From assembly GCA_015059785.1 (NCBI GenBank), contig SUZS01000001.1, forward strand, positions 62,001 through 126,000: 64,000 nt of DNA, written 5' to 3'. The notes under the pieces were generated by a model. That model did not search any database and was not told the origin of the DNA. It saw nothing but the letters and a program-made list of their open reading frames with translations. The position numbers were made by a program, and so were the translations under genes. The DNA comes from Rikenellaceae bacterium. Its GTDB lineage: Bacteria; Bacteroidota; Bacteroidia; Bacteroidales; Rikenellaceae. Below, in pieces: positions 17,829 through 24,977 of the stretch (its first letter is position 1; each line of letters starts with the position of its first letter).

Positions 17829-18703
17829 CACGACCGCTCAAAGTAACGCCATTTTGTTATTTTGAGTGAGATTTTGCAAGGCTTGCGAAGGCGAGAAAAG
17901 CGTAGCATACTAAAGGTATGTGAGCATTTACGAGACGAGCATAACGCGGCATGACCGCTCAAGATAGCACCATTTTGTTATTTTGAGTGTGATTTTGCAA
18001 GGCTTGCGAAGGCGAGAAAAGCGCAACATACTACTCGTATGTGAGCATTTTTAAGACGAGTGCAATGCAGCACAACCGCTCAAAGTAGCACCATTTTGTT
18101 ATTTTGAGTGAGATTTTGCAAGGCTTGCGAAGGCGAGAATAGCGTAGCATACTAAAGGTATGTGAACATTTTTGAGACGAGTGCAATGTGGCACAACCGC
18201 TCAAAGTAACACCATTTTGTTATTTTGAGTGAGATTTTGCAAGGCTTGCGAAGGCGAGAAAAGCGGAGCATACTAAGCGTATGTGAGCATTTTTGAGACG
18301 AGTGCAATGCAGCACAACCGCTCAAGGTAGCACCATTTTGTTATTTTGAGTGAGATTTTGCAAGGCTTGCGAAGGCGAGAAAAGCGCAGCATACTAAAAT
18401 GTATGTGAGCATTTGTGAGACGAGTGCAATGCAGCACGACCGCTCAAAGTAACGCCATTTTGTTATTTTGAGTGAGATTTTGCAAGGCTTGCGAAGGCGA
18501 GAAAAGCGCAGCATACTAAAATGTATGTGAGCACTTCCGAGACGAGTGCAATGCGGCACGACCGCTCAAAGTAACGCCATTTTGTTATTTTGAGTGAGAT
18601 TTTGCAAGGCTTGCGAAGGCGAGAAAAGCGGAGCATACTAAGCGTATGTGAGCATTTTCGAGACGAGTATAACGCGGCAAAAGCCGCTCAAAATAACAAA
18701 AAT
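17829..18703. repeat. tandem array, seven copies of a 121-122 bp hairpin unit
   Basis: The marker TTTTGTTATTTTGAG occurs at 17852, 17973, 18094, 18215, 18336, 18458 and 18580, with spacings of 121, 121, 121, 121, 122 and 122. Each unit is itself an imperfect hairpin: CATACT-loop-GTATG in the middle, and the outer parts GTTATTTTGAG and CTCAAAGTAAC pair. Copies differ by scattered substitutions, concentrated around the loop. The array fills the whole ftsW-hslR gap and ends at the base before the hslR ATG. The minus-strand ORFs and the N-terminal extension of the hslR ORF are translations of the repeat. Confidence 0.9.
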
Positions 18704-19117
18704 ATGGAGGTTAGATTAGACAAATACTTATGGGCAGTCCGCATCTTCAAGACAAGAAGTGATGCTGCGGATGCGATAAGAAATAACCGTGTTACGGTCA
18801 ATGGTAGCTATGCCAAGCCGTCGCGCGAGGCAAAGGTGGGAGATAAGATAGATGTGAAGAGGGGTATGATAACCTACTCTTACCTTGTCACCGAGCTTGT
18901 GGCTAACCGTCAGCCGGCGAAAAATGTTCCGCAGTTCTGCCAGAATATTACCCCACAGACCGAGCTTGACAAGCTCAATGTTCCCCGCGAGACAATCTTT
19001 GTCTTCCGCGAGCGTGGCACCGGCCGCCCAACGAAGAAGGAGCGCCGCGAGATTGACGCCGTCATGGACGAGATGTTTGTTTACGACGAGGATTTTGACC
19101 TTGATGATGAAGATTAA
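18704..19117 (+). CDS. hslR: S4-domain RNA-binding protein, heat shock protein 15 family
   Basis: A 137-aa protein with an N-terminal S4 RNA-binding domain (VRLDKYLWAVRIFKTRSDAA, residues 3-60) and an acidic tail, the layout of HslR/Hsp15. In E. coli, HslR recognises 50S subunits with nascent chain still attached and helps recycle them. The ORF track begins at 18590 inside the tandem array; the extension is repeat-coded, and MEVRLDK is the natural start. Its 5' untranslated region is therefore made of the 121-bp repeat, which may affect its expression. Confidence 0.85.
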   Translation: MEVRLDKYLWAVRIFKTRSDAADAIRNNRVTVNGSYAKPSREAKVGDKIDVKRGMITYSYLVTELVANRQPAKNVPQFCQNITPQTELDKLNVPRETIFVFRERGTGRPTKKERREIDAVMDEMFVYDEDFDLDDED

Positions 19118-19155
19118 CCAACAATCTTACGCATTACTGCCAGCATTTTGAGACT

Positions 19156-19217
19156 TGGAGTTTATGGAGGCAAGAAATTCCTCCTTAAACTCCTTAATTT
19201 CATTAATTTCCCTAATT
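19156..19217. repeat. 9-nt-period hairpin repeat
   Basis: GGAGTTTATGGAGG and the inverted CTCCTTAAACTCC with flanking TTAATTTC units form a short hairpin. It belongs to the same family as 4354-4424, 31020-31091, 41901-41978 and 63089-63167. Confidence 0.6.
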
Positions 19218-19295
19218 AGCTTTACTTTCGGAATAGGAGGAATAGGATTTGAAGATCAAGCGATAAGCGTTCGCATCGCTTCAATAGAAAAGCAA

Positions 19296-19425
19296 TTTTT
19301 GTTGTCAAAATGCGGTAGATGCAACGCTCGGCGACAACTGGCTGTCGCAGGATAGTACTAAAACGTACAGCCAAGCAGCCATTTGGTGCTAGCGGCAGCA
19401 GATGCCACATTTTCACAACAAAAAA
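19296..19425. repeat. long-hairpin element, copy 2
   Basis: A 130-bp inverted repeat with ends TTTTTGTTGTCAAAATG and CATTTTCACAACAAAAA and core GGATAGTACtaaaaCGTACAGCC. The core matches copies at 266-392 and 42011-42136, while the arm sequence differs. It sits at the 3' side of the original tRNA-Leu transcription unit. Confidence 0.8.
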
Positions 19426-19446
19426 GAGAGACTCAGCAGTCTCTCC
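19420..19446 (-). terminator. ancestral terminator of tRNA-Leu
   Basis: On the minus strand GAGAGACTgctgAGTCTCTC is followed by TTTTTTG, a classical intrinsic terminator. Before integration of the element it would have lain just downstream of tRNA-Leu. It is now separated from that gene by 5.6 kb. Confidence 0.75.
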
Positions 19447-19451
19447 ATAAC

Positions 19452-19467
19452 CTTGTGCCCAGAATAG
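19452..19467. other. att site (left)
   Basis: TTGTGCCCAGAATAGG, identical to 25053-25068. The copy at the right end completes the tRNA-Leu acceptor and T-arm 3' half; this left copy is the remnant on the far side of the insertion. Confidence 0.8.
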
Positions 19468-19472
19468 GGACA

Positions 19473-19512
19473 ACCAGATATTTACAGATGTTTACGGATA
19501 TTAACAGATATT
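19473..19512. repeat. four tandem 10-bp repeats, possible integrase arm sites
   Basis: Consecutive units CCAGATATTT, ACAGATGTTT, ACGGATATTA and ACAGATATTT lie 6 bp inside the left att core, spaced by one helical turn. The position suggests binding sites for integrase or a directionality factor. Confidence 0.6.
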
Positions 19513-19630
19513 TGCGTTTAGAACAAATTGAATATATTGTAAAGCGTTGATATATAGCGTTTTGCGCAATATAATACAAAGAGCAATATAATCTGGACAA
19601 ATAACACTCGTAAACACTTATAAACAAATA

Positions 19631-19672
19631 AGTGGGCAAAAAGTGGGCAAAAGTTTTGTTTTTTGCCCACTT
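19631..19672. promoter_or_regulatory. 11-bp repeats over the integrase promoter (arm-type or operator sites)
   Basis: AGTGGGCAAAA occurs twice in tandem (19631-19652), followed by one inverted copy (TTTTGCCCACT, 19661-19671). The same tandem 11-mer, as AGTGGGCAGAA, is found at the other end (24978-24999). Repeats at both ends fit arm-type integrase sites. Their overlap with the int promoter also suggests autoregulation. Confidence 0.6.
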
Positions 19673-19685
19673 TATTATACCTTTG
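19654..19685 (+). promoter_or_regulatory. integrase promoter
   Basis: TTTTG (19654-19658), then 19 bp, then TACCTTTG (19678-19685): an excellent match to the Bacteroidetes consensus. The integrase ATG at 19707 is 21 bp downstream. Confidence 0.7.
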
Positions 19686-19706
19686 TGGTACATTATTAGG
19701 GAATAT

Positions 19707-21041
19707 ATGGCAACTATCTACTTAACTCTATCGGCAAAAGCCGACAAAGCCACCGGTTTGCACCGTGTAATGGTGCGATTTAAGCACGGTAAAATAGACC
19801 AAAGAGCGAAATCTGCAATCTTTGTACTATCCGAGTATTGGGACAGTGAAGCGCAATGTCTTACTATTCCGAGATTTCGTTTGATGAGTAACGAGCAGCG
19901 AGAGCTGTGCGAGCGATTAGCTGAAGATAACAGCAAGCTGCAAAAATTAAAGGAGGTTATAACACAATCTTTCATTGATGTTGGAGCGGGCAAACTCGCT
20001 GTATCTGGCAATTGGCTAACCTCAACAATAGACCAACACTCTTTCCCAGAACGATTTATCCAGAAAGCGGAGAACGCTGATTTTTTCACTCTCTTTGAGT
20101 ATTATATCAACAATCGCAAATTCTCCGACTGGAGAAAGCGTGCATTTTGGGTCGTATATCGCACACTCAAGCGATACTCACTATACTCTAAACAGACATT
20201 GGAGTTGGAGAGCATAAATGCCGATATATTGCGCCAATATGAGCAATACTTACGCGAGGAACACATCCTATACGACAAACTGCACAAAATATTTGAACAA
20301 GTGCCTAACTCTCGCAAACCAGAGCCACGCGGGCAGAATACTATTAACGGCATATTCACAAAATTGCGCACTTTCTTTTTGTGGGCGATTGATAATGAAT
20401 ACACAACAAATAATCCTTTTCGCAAGTATCAAGTTGAGGAGTGTGTATATGGCACTCCGTACTATATCACTATTGAGGAGCGTAATACCCTATACAAAAC
20501 CGATTTAAGTAAACACCCACAGTTGGCTATCCAGAGAGATATATTTGTGTTCCAGTGCTTAATCGGTTGCCGTGTGAGTGATTTATACGCACTTACAAAG
20601 GCTAATATTATAGACGGAGCAGTTGAGTACATCCCGCGCAAAACAAAGGAGGGCAGACCTATTACCGTGCGTGTTCCGTTAAGTGCAACTGCAAAGGAGA
20701 TATTAGCAAGATATGCAGACTATCAAGGAGAGAGCCTTTTCCCTTTTATATCTCAACAACAGTACAATATCGCCATTAAGCGTATGTTTGTTGAGGCGGG
20801 CATTACTCGCACTGTTACGGTAATAAACCCAACGACACGCGAGGAGGAGCAGCGACCAATTTGCGATATTGCCTCCTCTCATCTTGCCCGCAGAGCATTT
20901 ATTGGCAATCTATATAAGCAAGTCAAAGACCCTAATTTAGTAGGCAAGTTAAGCGGACACCAGGAGGGCTCAAGGGCTTTTGTTCGCTATAGAGATATTG
21001 ACGAGGATATGCGCAAGGAGTTAGTTGCTTTATTGGAATAG
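19707..21041 (+). CDS. tyrosine recombinase/integrase
   Basis: A 444-aa phage-type integrase with an Arm-DNA-binding N-terminus, a SAM-like core-binding domain (about 140-260) and a C-terminal catalytic domain. Catalytic features: box I Arg in GCRVSDLYAL, Lys in PRKTKEG, the H-x-x-R box in SSHLARRAF, the second His in SGHQEG and the Tyr in FVRYRDID. It should integrate the element into tRNA-Leu and, with the HTH protein, excise it. The ORF track start at 19632 lies inside the repeat/promoter region; ATG 19707 follows the promoter. Confidence 0.93.
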   Translation: MATIYLTLSAKADKATGLHRVMVRFKHGKIDQRAKSAIFVLSEYWDSEAQCLTIPRFRLMSNEQRELCERLAEDNSKLQKLKEVITQSFIDVGAGKLAVSGNWLTSTIDQHSFPERFIQKAENADFFTLFEYYINNRKFSDWRKRAFWVVYRTLKRYSLYSKQTLELESINADILRQYEQYLREEHILYDKLHKIFEQVPNSRKPEPRGQNTINGIFTKLRTFFLWAIDNEYTTNNPFRKYQVEECVYGTPYYITIEERNTLYKTDLSKHPQLAIQRDIFVFQCLIGCRVSDLYALTKANIIDGAVEYIPRKTKEGRPITVRVPLSATAKEILARYADYQGESLFPFISQQQYNIAIKRMFVEAGITRTVTVINPTTREEEQRPICDIASSHLARRAFIGNLYKQVKDPNLVGKLSGHQEGSRAFVRYRDIDEDMRKELVALLE

Positions 21042-21111
21042 TTAAGGGTTGTTTAACGGTAATTAAACGGTTATTTAAGGATAATTAAATATTATTAAAT
21101 TGGAGTGTGGT

Positions 21112-21972
21112 ATGGATGAAAGATTTTGGAAAAGGGAAGTTCTTTCACAGTGTGAAGATATGCGATTGAGCTCTATAGGGCGTAGTTATAAACAAATTAC
21201 CGAGGAGTATAATGCAATAAAACTACGCTTTTCAGAACATATACAAAAATGCGGAATAAAGAGAGATGAAATTTCGGCAAGGTATTACCAATTAGAAAAT
21301 ACAATCCAAACAATAGATCAGATTAATAGCGGTATTAATCCAGTTGCTATAAATTGGTACAATGTTCTTTATAGCTGGCAAGTGCTTGAGAATAAGTTGT
21401 GCTGTTATTATGATTTGCAAACGCTATATTATATTGTCAACAATGTTGATAATAAAGTAGATAAATTACTCATTATAGATACAGTTATAGTCCAATTAAA
21501 GGCAAGAAATCAGAATGTCATTAATGCTGATACTTGCTTTGAATATTTACCCCACTATAGAGAAATTATTGAAACATATTTAAGGTTTGTTCCGACTATT
21601 CAACAACAAGAGCGAATTTATTCTATTCCAACTAGCCTAACCGAAAAACAATTGATTGCTCTATTGGGAAGGTTAAAGGATGGCGGATTTGTTGCATCAG
21701 AACAGACCGAGGAGGATTTCCTCAACGCGTTTAATCCAAACGCTACAAAGCAAAGTAAAATCAAGTGGATGAAGAGAGGGAAAACAACTAAAGGAGTTAC
21801 TAAAACAGCAATGGTTAATTTTGTGTATTTAATGTATCCAGAATTATATCTCGATAAAGATAAATACAATATAGTAGCAGCAGTGTTTGATATAGAGCCA
21901 ACACGATCAGATTTAACAAGGGGACAGAGATCTGAATTTTACGACGAGTTACAACAAATTGTCACAAATTAA
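21112..21972 (+). CDS. uncharacterised element protein (286 aa)
   Basis: I do not recognise this protein. It is A/T-rich, mostly helical by composition, with no membrane segment or signal peptide. The C-terminal third (SLTEKQLIALLGRLKDGGFV, then a lysine-rich KIKWMKRGKTTKG stretch) loosely resembles C-terminal domains of RteC-like and other small proteins in Bacteroidetes mobile elements, but that is weak pattern memory. The track start at 21100 is a TTG; I prefer the ATG at 21112. It lies 70 bp after int and ends right at a set of GACGCAAC repeats. Confidence 0.6.
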   Translation: MDERFWKREVLSQCEDMRLSSIGRSYKQITEEYNAIKLRFSEHIQKCGIKRDEISARYYQLENTIQTIDQINSGINPVAINWYNVLYSWQVLENKLCCYYDLQTLYYIVNNVDNKVDKLLIIDTVIVQLKARNQNVINADTCFEYLPHYREIIETYLRFVPTIQQQERIYSIPTSLTEKQLIALLGRLKDGGFVASEQTEEDFLNAFNPNATKQSKIKWMKRGKTTKGVTKTAMVNFVYLMYPELYLDKDKYNIVAAVFDIEPTRSDLTRGQRSEFYDELQQIVTN

Positions 21973-22079
21973 GACGCAACAAGACGCAACATTCTCGTTG
22001 CGTCTTGTTTTGTATATTGCTACAATACAATTATATAAACACGATCAAGACGCAACAAAAACAATTGCGTTATGTTGCG
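21971..22079. repeat. AAGACGCAAC direct and inverted repeats
   Basis: AAGACGCAAC occurs at 21971, 21981 and 22047. An inverted copy GTTGCGTCTT lies at 21997-22006, and a partial inverted GTTGCG at 22074. The first three make a stem with a T-rich tail that may terminate the upstream gene. The set also resembles a protein-binding cluster between the unknown gene and the replication operon. Confidence 0.55.
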
Positions 22080-22104
22080 CTATTGCATCCACCTATCTGC
22101 CACA

Positions 22105-22206
22105 ATACTTTTGCATACAGAAAGCGAGGGATAACCTCAACATCCCAAGCCTATAATAGTGTAATGCTATATGAGTTGAGGATATAGCAGCGCACACAAA
22201 AGTATT
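22105..22206 (+). promoter_or_regulatory. promoter and long structured leader of the replication operon
   Basis: TACTTTTG (22106-22113) matches TAnnTTTG. It is part of AATACTTTTG, whose inverted copy CAAAAGTATT lies at 22197-22206, just before the ATG at 22212. A nested pair CCTCAAC/GTTGAGG lies inside. The leader could therefore fold almost end to end, or the two 10-mers could be an operator pair. Confidence 0.5.
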
Positions 22207-22211
22207 AAACA

Positions 22212-22511
22212 ATGGACAGTAACATTTTACAGCTTGCCGAGCAATATCCGCAGATCTCCTTAACTGTGCGAGCTGCCGATTTGGTGGAGTTTGGGCGAGC
22301 GCTTATCGCCAATGCTACAGAGGCGTTAAAGACAGTGCCTCCAGAGGAGTACCTATCTCGCAATGAGGTGGCAATGTTGTTCAACACCACTACTCAAACT
22401 ATCTATCGTTGGGGAAAGAGAGGCTATCTCCGCCCCGTAATGGTTGGTGGTGCAGTCCGCTATCGTCGTAGTGACTGCGAGCTAATACTAAACTCAAAAA
22501 CGCGTGTATGA
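22212..22511 (+). CDS. HTH DNA-binding protein, excisionase-like
   Basis: A 99-aa protein whose C-terminal half is a MerR-like/HTH_17 winged helix (YLSRNEVAMLFNTTTQTIYR, then WGKRGYLRPVMVGGAVRYRR). Small proteins of this kind in Bacteroidetes integrative elements are usually annotated as excisionase or helix-turn-helix protein. It could act as directionality factor, as repressor of the operon, or both. Its stop overlaps the initiator start by 4 nt (ATGA), so the two genes are translationally coupled. Confidence 0.8.
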   Translation: MDSNILQLAEQYPQISLTVRAADLVEFGRALIANATEALKTVPPEEYLSRNEVAMLFNTTTQTIYRWGKRGYLRPVMVGGAVRYRRSDCELILNSKTRV

Positions 22512-23227
22512 TGATAGGGACAAAAGGCTTTATAAAGTTGCCGCGCTCTTTATTGTCCGAGAAATGGGCGAGCAATCCGCAGAGTTTGAGCGTTGCAGTC
22601 CACTTGCTTGCAATGGCAAGTCTTGAAGATAAACTCTATAACGGGGTGAGATTAGGGCGAGGTCAAGTACTTACATCCGTGCGTAAGTTAGCGAAAATCA
22701 GCGGTTTAACCGAGAGAGCGGTACGCACTGCACTACAGACACAGCAAACGACACACTTTTTGACACAGCAAGTGACACACCGATTTACTATTATAACTAT
22801 CTGTAAATTTGATATATACGCGGGTAAAGTTGGAGCAAGTGACACAGTGAGTGACACACCAAACGCACAGCGACCGACACACATAAATAAGAATAATAAA
22901 GAAAATAAGAATAATACTAATAGTATAGAGGATATCTTATTGAGTGTTGAGGACAATTGGCGCAGTATCATAGAGCAGTGGTTACAATACAAAAAGGATA
23001 GCGGCAAACCGTACAAATCAGCCCGAGCAGTACAACAGTTTGTTACACACCTCCGGAACATATCCGGCAACAATGTTACAGAGGCTACAAGTATGGTAAA
23101 CAATGCAATGGCTAACAATTGGAGCGGAGTATTCCCTCAACGGAAACAAACAACACCAAACAAAACAATCCTACATCCAAAGGATGAGGAGGAAAGAAAT
23201 GAGTATATAACAAAATTAAACTTTTAG
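22508..23227 (+). CDS. phage-type replication initiator (O/DnaD-like)
   Basis: A 239-aa protein with the layout of phage replisome organisers. The N-terminal winged-helix region (about 1-85: FIKLPRSLLSEKW, then KLAKISGLTERAVRTALQ) is followed by a Gln/Thr/Asn-rich linker (about 78-140) and a C-terminal domain starting near WRSIIEQWLQYKKDSG. The linker DNA carries the GACACA iterons and an A/T-rich segment. In lambda and relatives the origin lies inside the initiator gene in just this position. It probably binds the iterons and, with the downstream loader, recruits the host DnaB helicase. Confidence 0.75.
   Translation: MMIGTKGFIKLPRSLLSEKWASNPQSLSVAVHLLAMASLEDKLYNGVRLGRGQVLTSVRKLAKISGLTERAVRTALQTQQTTHFLTQQVTHRFTIITICKFDIYAGKVGASDTVSDTPNAQRPTHINKNNKENKNNTNSIEDILLSVEDNWRSIIEQWLQYKKDSGKPYKSARAVQQFVTHLRNISGNNVTEATSMVNNAMANNWSGVFPQRKQTTPNKTILHPKDEEERNEYITKLNF
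22738..22881. repeat. GACACA iterons, candidate replication origin
   Basis: GACACA starts at 22738, 22750, 22762 and 22774 (exactly 12 bp apart), then at 22841, 22853 and 22876, with a degenerate GCACAG at 22865 filling the 12-bp register. The A/T-rich stretch at about 22883-22930 (ataaataagaataataaaga) follows directly and could be the unwinding element. The repeats lie within the initiator gene. Confidence 0.7.
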
Positions 23228-23230
23228 GGT

Positions 23231-23875
23231 ATGAATAAAATAGTCTCAATTATTAAAGACCTAAATAAAGTTGGAGTTAATCCTGTAAAGTCTAACAACG
23301 CGCTCAAGTGGTGCAAAGGTAATAGAGAGGCGTGCAAAAACCTATTTATTGAGATATTCAAAGCAGTTGATAACACGATTTCAGATTTCCAGTATCTGGA
23401 GGAGTATGATGAGATTGTAGACTGGATGACAGACACAAAAGGCAAAGGTTTGTTGCTGACTGGAGGTTGTGGTCGCGGCAAGTCCATAATTGCTACTGGA
23501 GTAATCCCTGTATTGCTCAAAATGGCAACTAATTGTGCAGTAAGAGCCGTACACGCAGAACATCTTGACAGACCGTGCACGCCCACTATTGAAGGTATGC
23601 CAAACAAGCCTATCAATATTGACTACTTGTGTGCCGTATCTTATCCGATTATTGACGATATCGGGGTAGAGGTGCAGATTGGAGGATATGGCGAAAAATA
23701 TGAGGGAGTAAACCGAGTTATCAATGTTGCCGAGCAACGAGCAAAGGCTGTATTTGTAACTACCAACCTCAACGGAGAGCAGATTATGGAGCGTTACGGT
23801 ATGCGCACAGTAGACCGTCTTGCCCACTTATGTAAGATTGTAAAATTTAAGCACAATGACAGTTTAAGAAAATGA
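23231..23875 (+). CDS. DnaC-like helicase loader ATPase
   Basis: A 214-aa AAA+ protein. Walker A is GGCGRGKS (residues 78-85) and Walker B is YPIIDDIGVE. Then come the VFVTTNLNGEQI sensor-like strand and an arginine-containing RTVDRLAHL motif, as in DnaC/DnaI/IstB-type loaders. An N-terminal helical region of about 65 residues may bind the initiator or helicase. The 3-bp gap after the initiator gene and 4-nt overlap with the next gene show tight coupling. No IstA transposase is present, so a replication role is favoured over transposition. Confidence 0.82.
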   Translation: MNKIVSIIKDLNKVGVNPVKSNNALKWCKGNREACKNLFIEIFKAVDNTISDFQYLEEYDEIVDWMTDTKGKGLLLTGGCGRGKSIIATGVIPVLLKMATNCAVRAVHAEHLDRPCTPTIEGMPNKPINIDYLCAVSYPIIDDIGVEVQIGGYGEKYEGVNRVINVAEQRAKAVFVTTNLNGEQIMERYGMRTVDRLAHLCKIVKFKHNDSLRK

Positions 23876-24279
23876 CAAGAAAAAGAACAAATTTAATCCC
23901 GAACTCCGAGCGAACTCCGAGTGAGCGCAAACAAATTGCTCGTTCTGGAGGTATCGCCTCCGGCAAGGCTCGTAGAGAAAAAGTCTCTCTCCGTAATGAA
24001 CTGTTGGAGATTTTAGAAGTTGAGACAGAGTGCCCAGACGGTATTAAAAGAACATTAAGGGAGCGCATATCTTTGGCTCTTATTGAAAAGGCAATTTCCG
24101 GAGATGTCGCAGCTTTCAAAGTGATTAGAGAGACTATAGGGGAAGATTTCCCAGAGGAGAAACACCCTGAACAAGTTGAAATATCATTTGGAAATATGTC
24201 TGTTGAGGATATTGCGCTCTGTGTGGCAGATATTAAACAACGAGAAGAATACTTAAAACGCAAAAACAATGGAAAGTAG
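23872..24279 (+). CDS. small phage-type protein with GG-ASG-RR motif
   Basis: A 135-aa basic-then-acidic protein. The N-terminus (SERKQIARSGGIASGKARRE) and the later segment ALIEKAISGDVAAFKVIRET match a family I recall from phages and islands of Firmicutes and Bacteroidetes, often near replication or small-terminase genes. Its biochemical role is not known to me. There is no terminase large subunit here. It overlaps its neighbours on both sides, so it is part of the replication operon. Confidence 0.6.
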   Translation: MTRKRTNLIPNSERTPSERKQIARSGGIASGKARREKVSLRNELLEILEVETECPDGIKRTLRERISLALIEKAISGDVAAFKVIRETIGEDFPEEKHPEQVEISFGNMSVEDIALCVADIKQREEYLKRKNNGK

Positions 24280-24874
24280 ATTGATTGGTTACGACCAAAA
24301 TTTAGAACTGGATTATCAGATTGCAGCAGAACGCTTTTGCTCAATCGCAAACAAGCAAGTTATTCCACTCTTTGAGAGTCTGGAGTTGGAACTAAACGAA
24401 AAGGATGTTAAAGCGGCTGTTACAAGCCGACAAACTGCAAAAGAGTTGTATTCTGCAATGATTGGAGATACAACGCCTAAAAAGAGTAAAGGCATTTTGC
24501 GTAAGTTGTTACAGACGACAGCCGCCTCCGAGTTTGATGCACTTGTTGCAAAGTATGGCAACGAAACAGCCCCTTATAACTACAATTGTTGCTTCAATGC
24601 CGATACTAAACAAATGGAGGTGGATACGGAGAAAATCCATAAATTAGCAGCTATCGTAGTTGAGGGCGATGAGCTTGCAGCTTATGAACGAGTTGAGGCA
24701 ATGGCAAATGCAATCAATGCAGTTTGCGGAGCAGTTGCAACAATGCACGAACTCCAACTTATTATCAAAACACTTGATTTAGATTTGGAAACGCAAAAAG
24801 TTGTTCCGGCAACAAATCTTTTGCGCTATGAATATGTAATTGAGTCGTTTAATGCTAACTTGCTTGCAAAATAG
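24269..24874 (+). CDS. uncharacterised element protein (201 aa)
   Basis: I do not recognise it. It is predicted soluble and largely helical, with an acidic C-terminal half (KLAAIVVEGDELAAYERVE, AINAVCGAVATMHELQ) and no signal or membrane segment. It overlaps the previous gene by 11 nt and is the last gene of the operon. The promoter of a putative small RNA overlaps its stop codon. Position at the end of a replication module leaves room for a packaging, interference or regulatory role, but nothing in the sequence decides it. Confidence 0.55.
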   Translation: MESRLIGYDQNLELDYQIAAERFCSIANKQVIPLFESLELELNEKDVKAAVTSRQTAKELYSAMIGDTTPKKSKGILRKLLQTTAASEFDALVAKYGNETAPYNYNCCFNADTKQMEVDTEKIHKLAAIVVEGDELAAYERVEAMANAINAVCGAVATMHELQLIIKTLDLDLETQKVVPATNLLRYEYVIESFNANLLAK

Positions 24875-24894
24875 CAGAATTTTTTCTACCTTTG
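24864..24894 (+). promoter_or_regulatory. promoter of a putative small RNA
   Basis: TTG (24864-24866), 20 bp, then TACCTTTG (24887-24894): a near-perfect Bacteroidetes promoter with no ORF behind it. Confidence 0.65.
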
Positions 24895-24898
24895 TAGT

Positions 24899-24966
24899 GC
24901 GATACTATATATCGTACCCTAATAATGCGAGCCTCTTTCCTGAATGGAGGGGCTCTTTTTTATGTT
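24899..24966 (+). ncRNA. putative small RNA at the right end of the element
   Basis: A transcript starting near 24899 would be about 65 nt. It contains a small hairpin (GCGATAC...ATCGTAC) and ends in an intrinsic terminator (GAGCC...GGCTC followed by TTTTTT). There is no ORF of note. Promoter, two stems and terminator together make a complete small transcription unit. The function is unknown; possibilities include antisense control, regulation of int, or action on a helper element. Confidence 0.55.
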
Positions 24967-24977
24967 ATTTTGGATTA

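Noticed and set aside
17702-18559. Minus-strand ORFs of 60-86 aa over the ftsW end and the tandem array
   Set aside because: They share a translated repeat unit (FSMLRFSRLRKPCK); shadows of the array.
17829-18703. CRISPR array
   Set aside because: Units are 121-122 bp with no short repeat plus unique spacer pattern, the whole unit is repeated, and there are no cas genes.
22738-22881. Iterons as a mere by-product of a Thr/Gln-rich protein linker
   Set aside because: Codon repetition alone would not keep an exact 6-bp motif in two frame contexts at 12-bp spacing; a functional DNA role is more likely, although the alternative is not excluded.
23231-23875. IstB-type transposition ATPase
   Set aside because: The Walker motifs fit IstB too, but there is no IstA transposase and the gene is coupled to a replication initiator.
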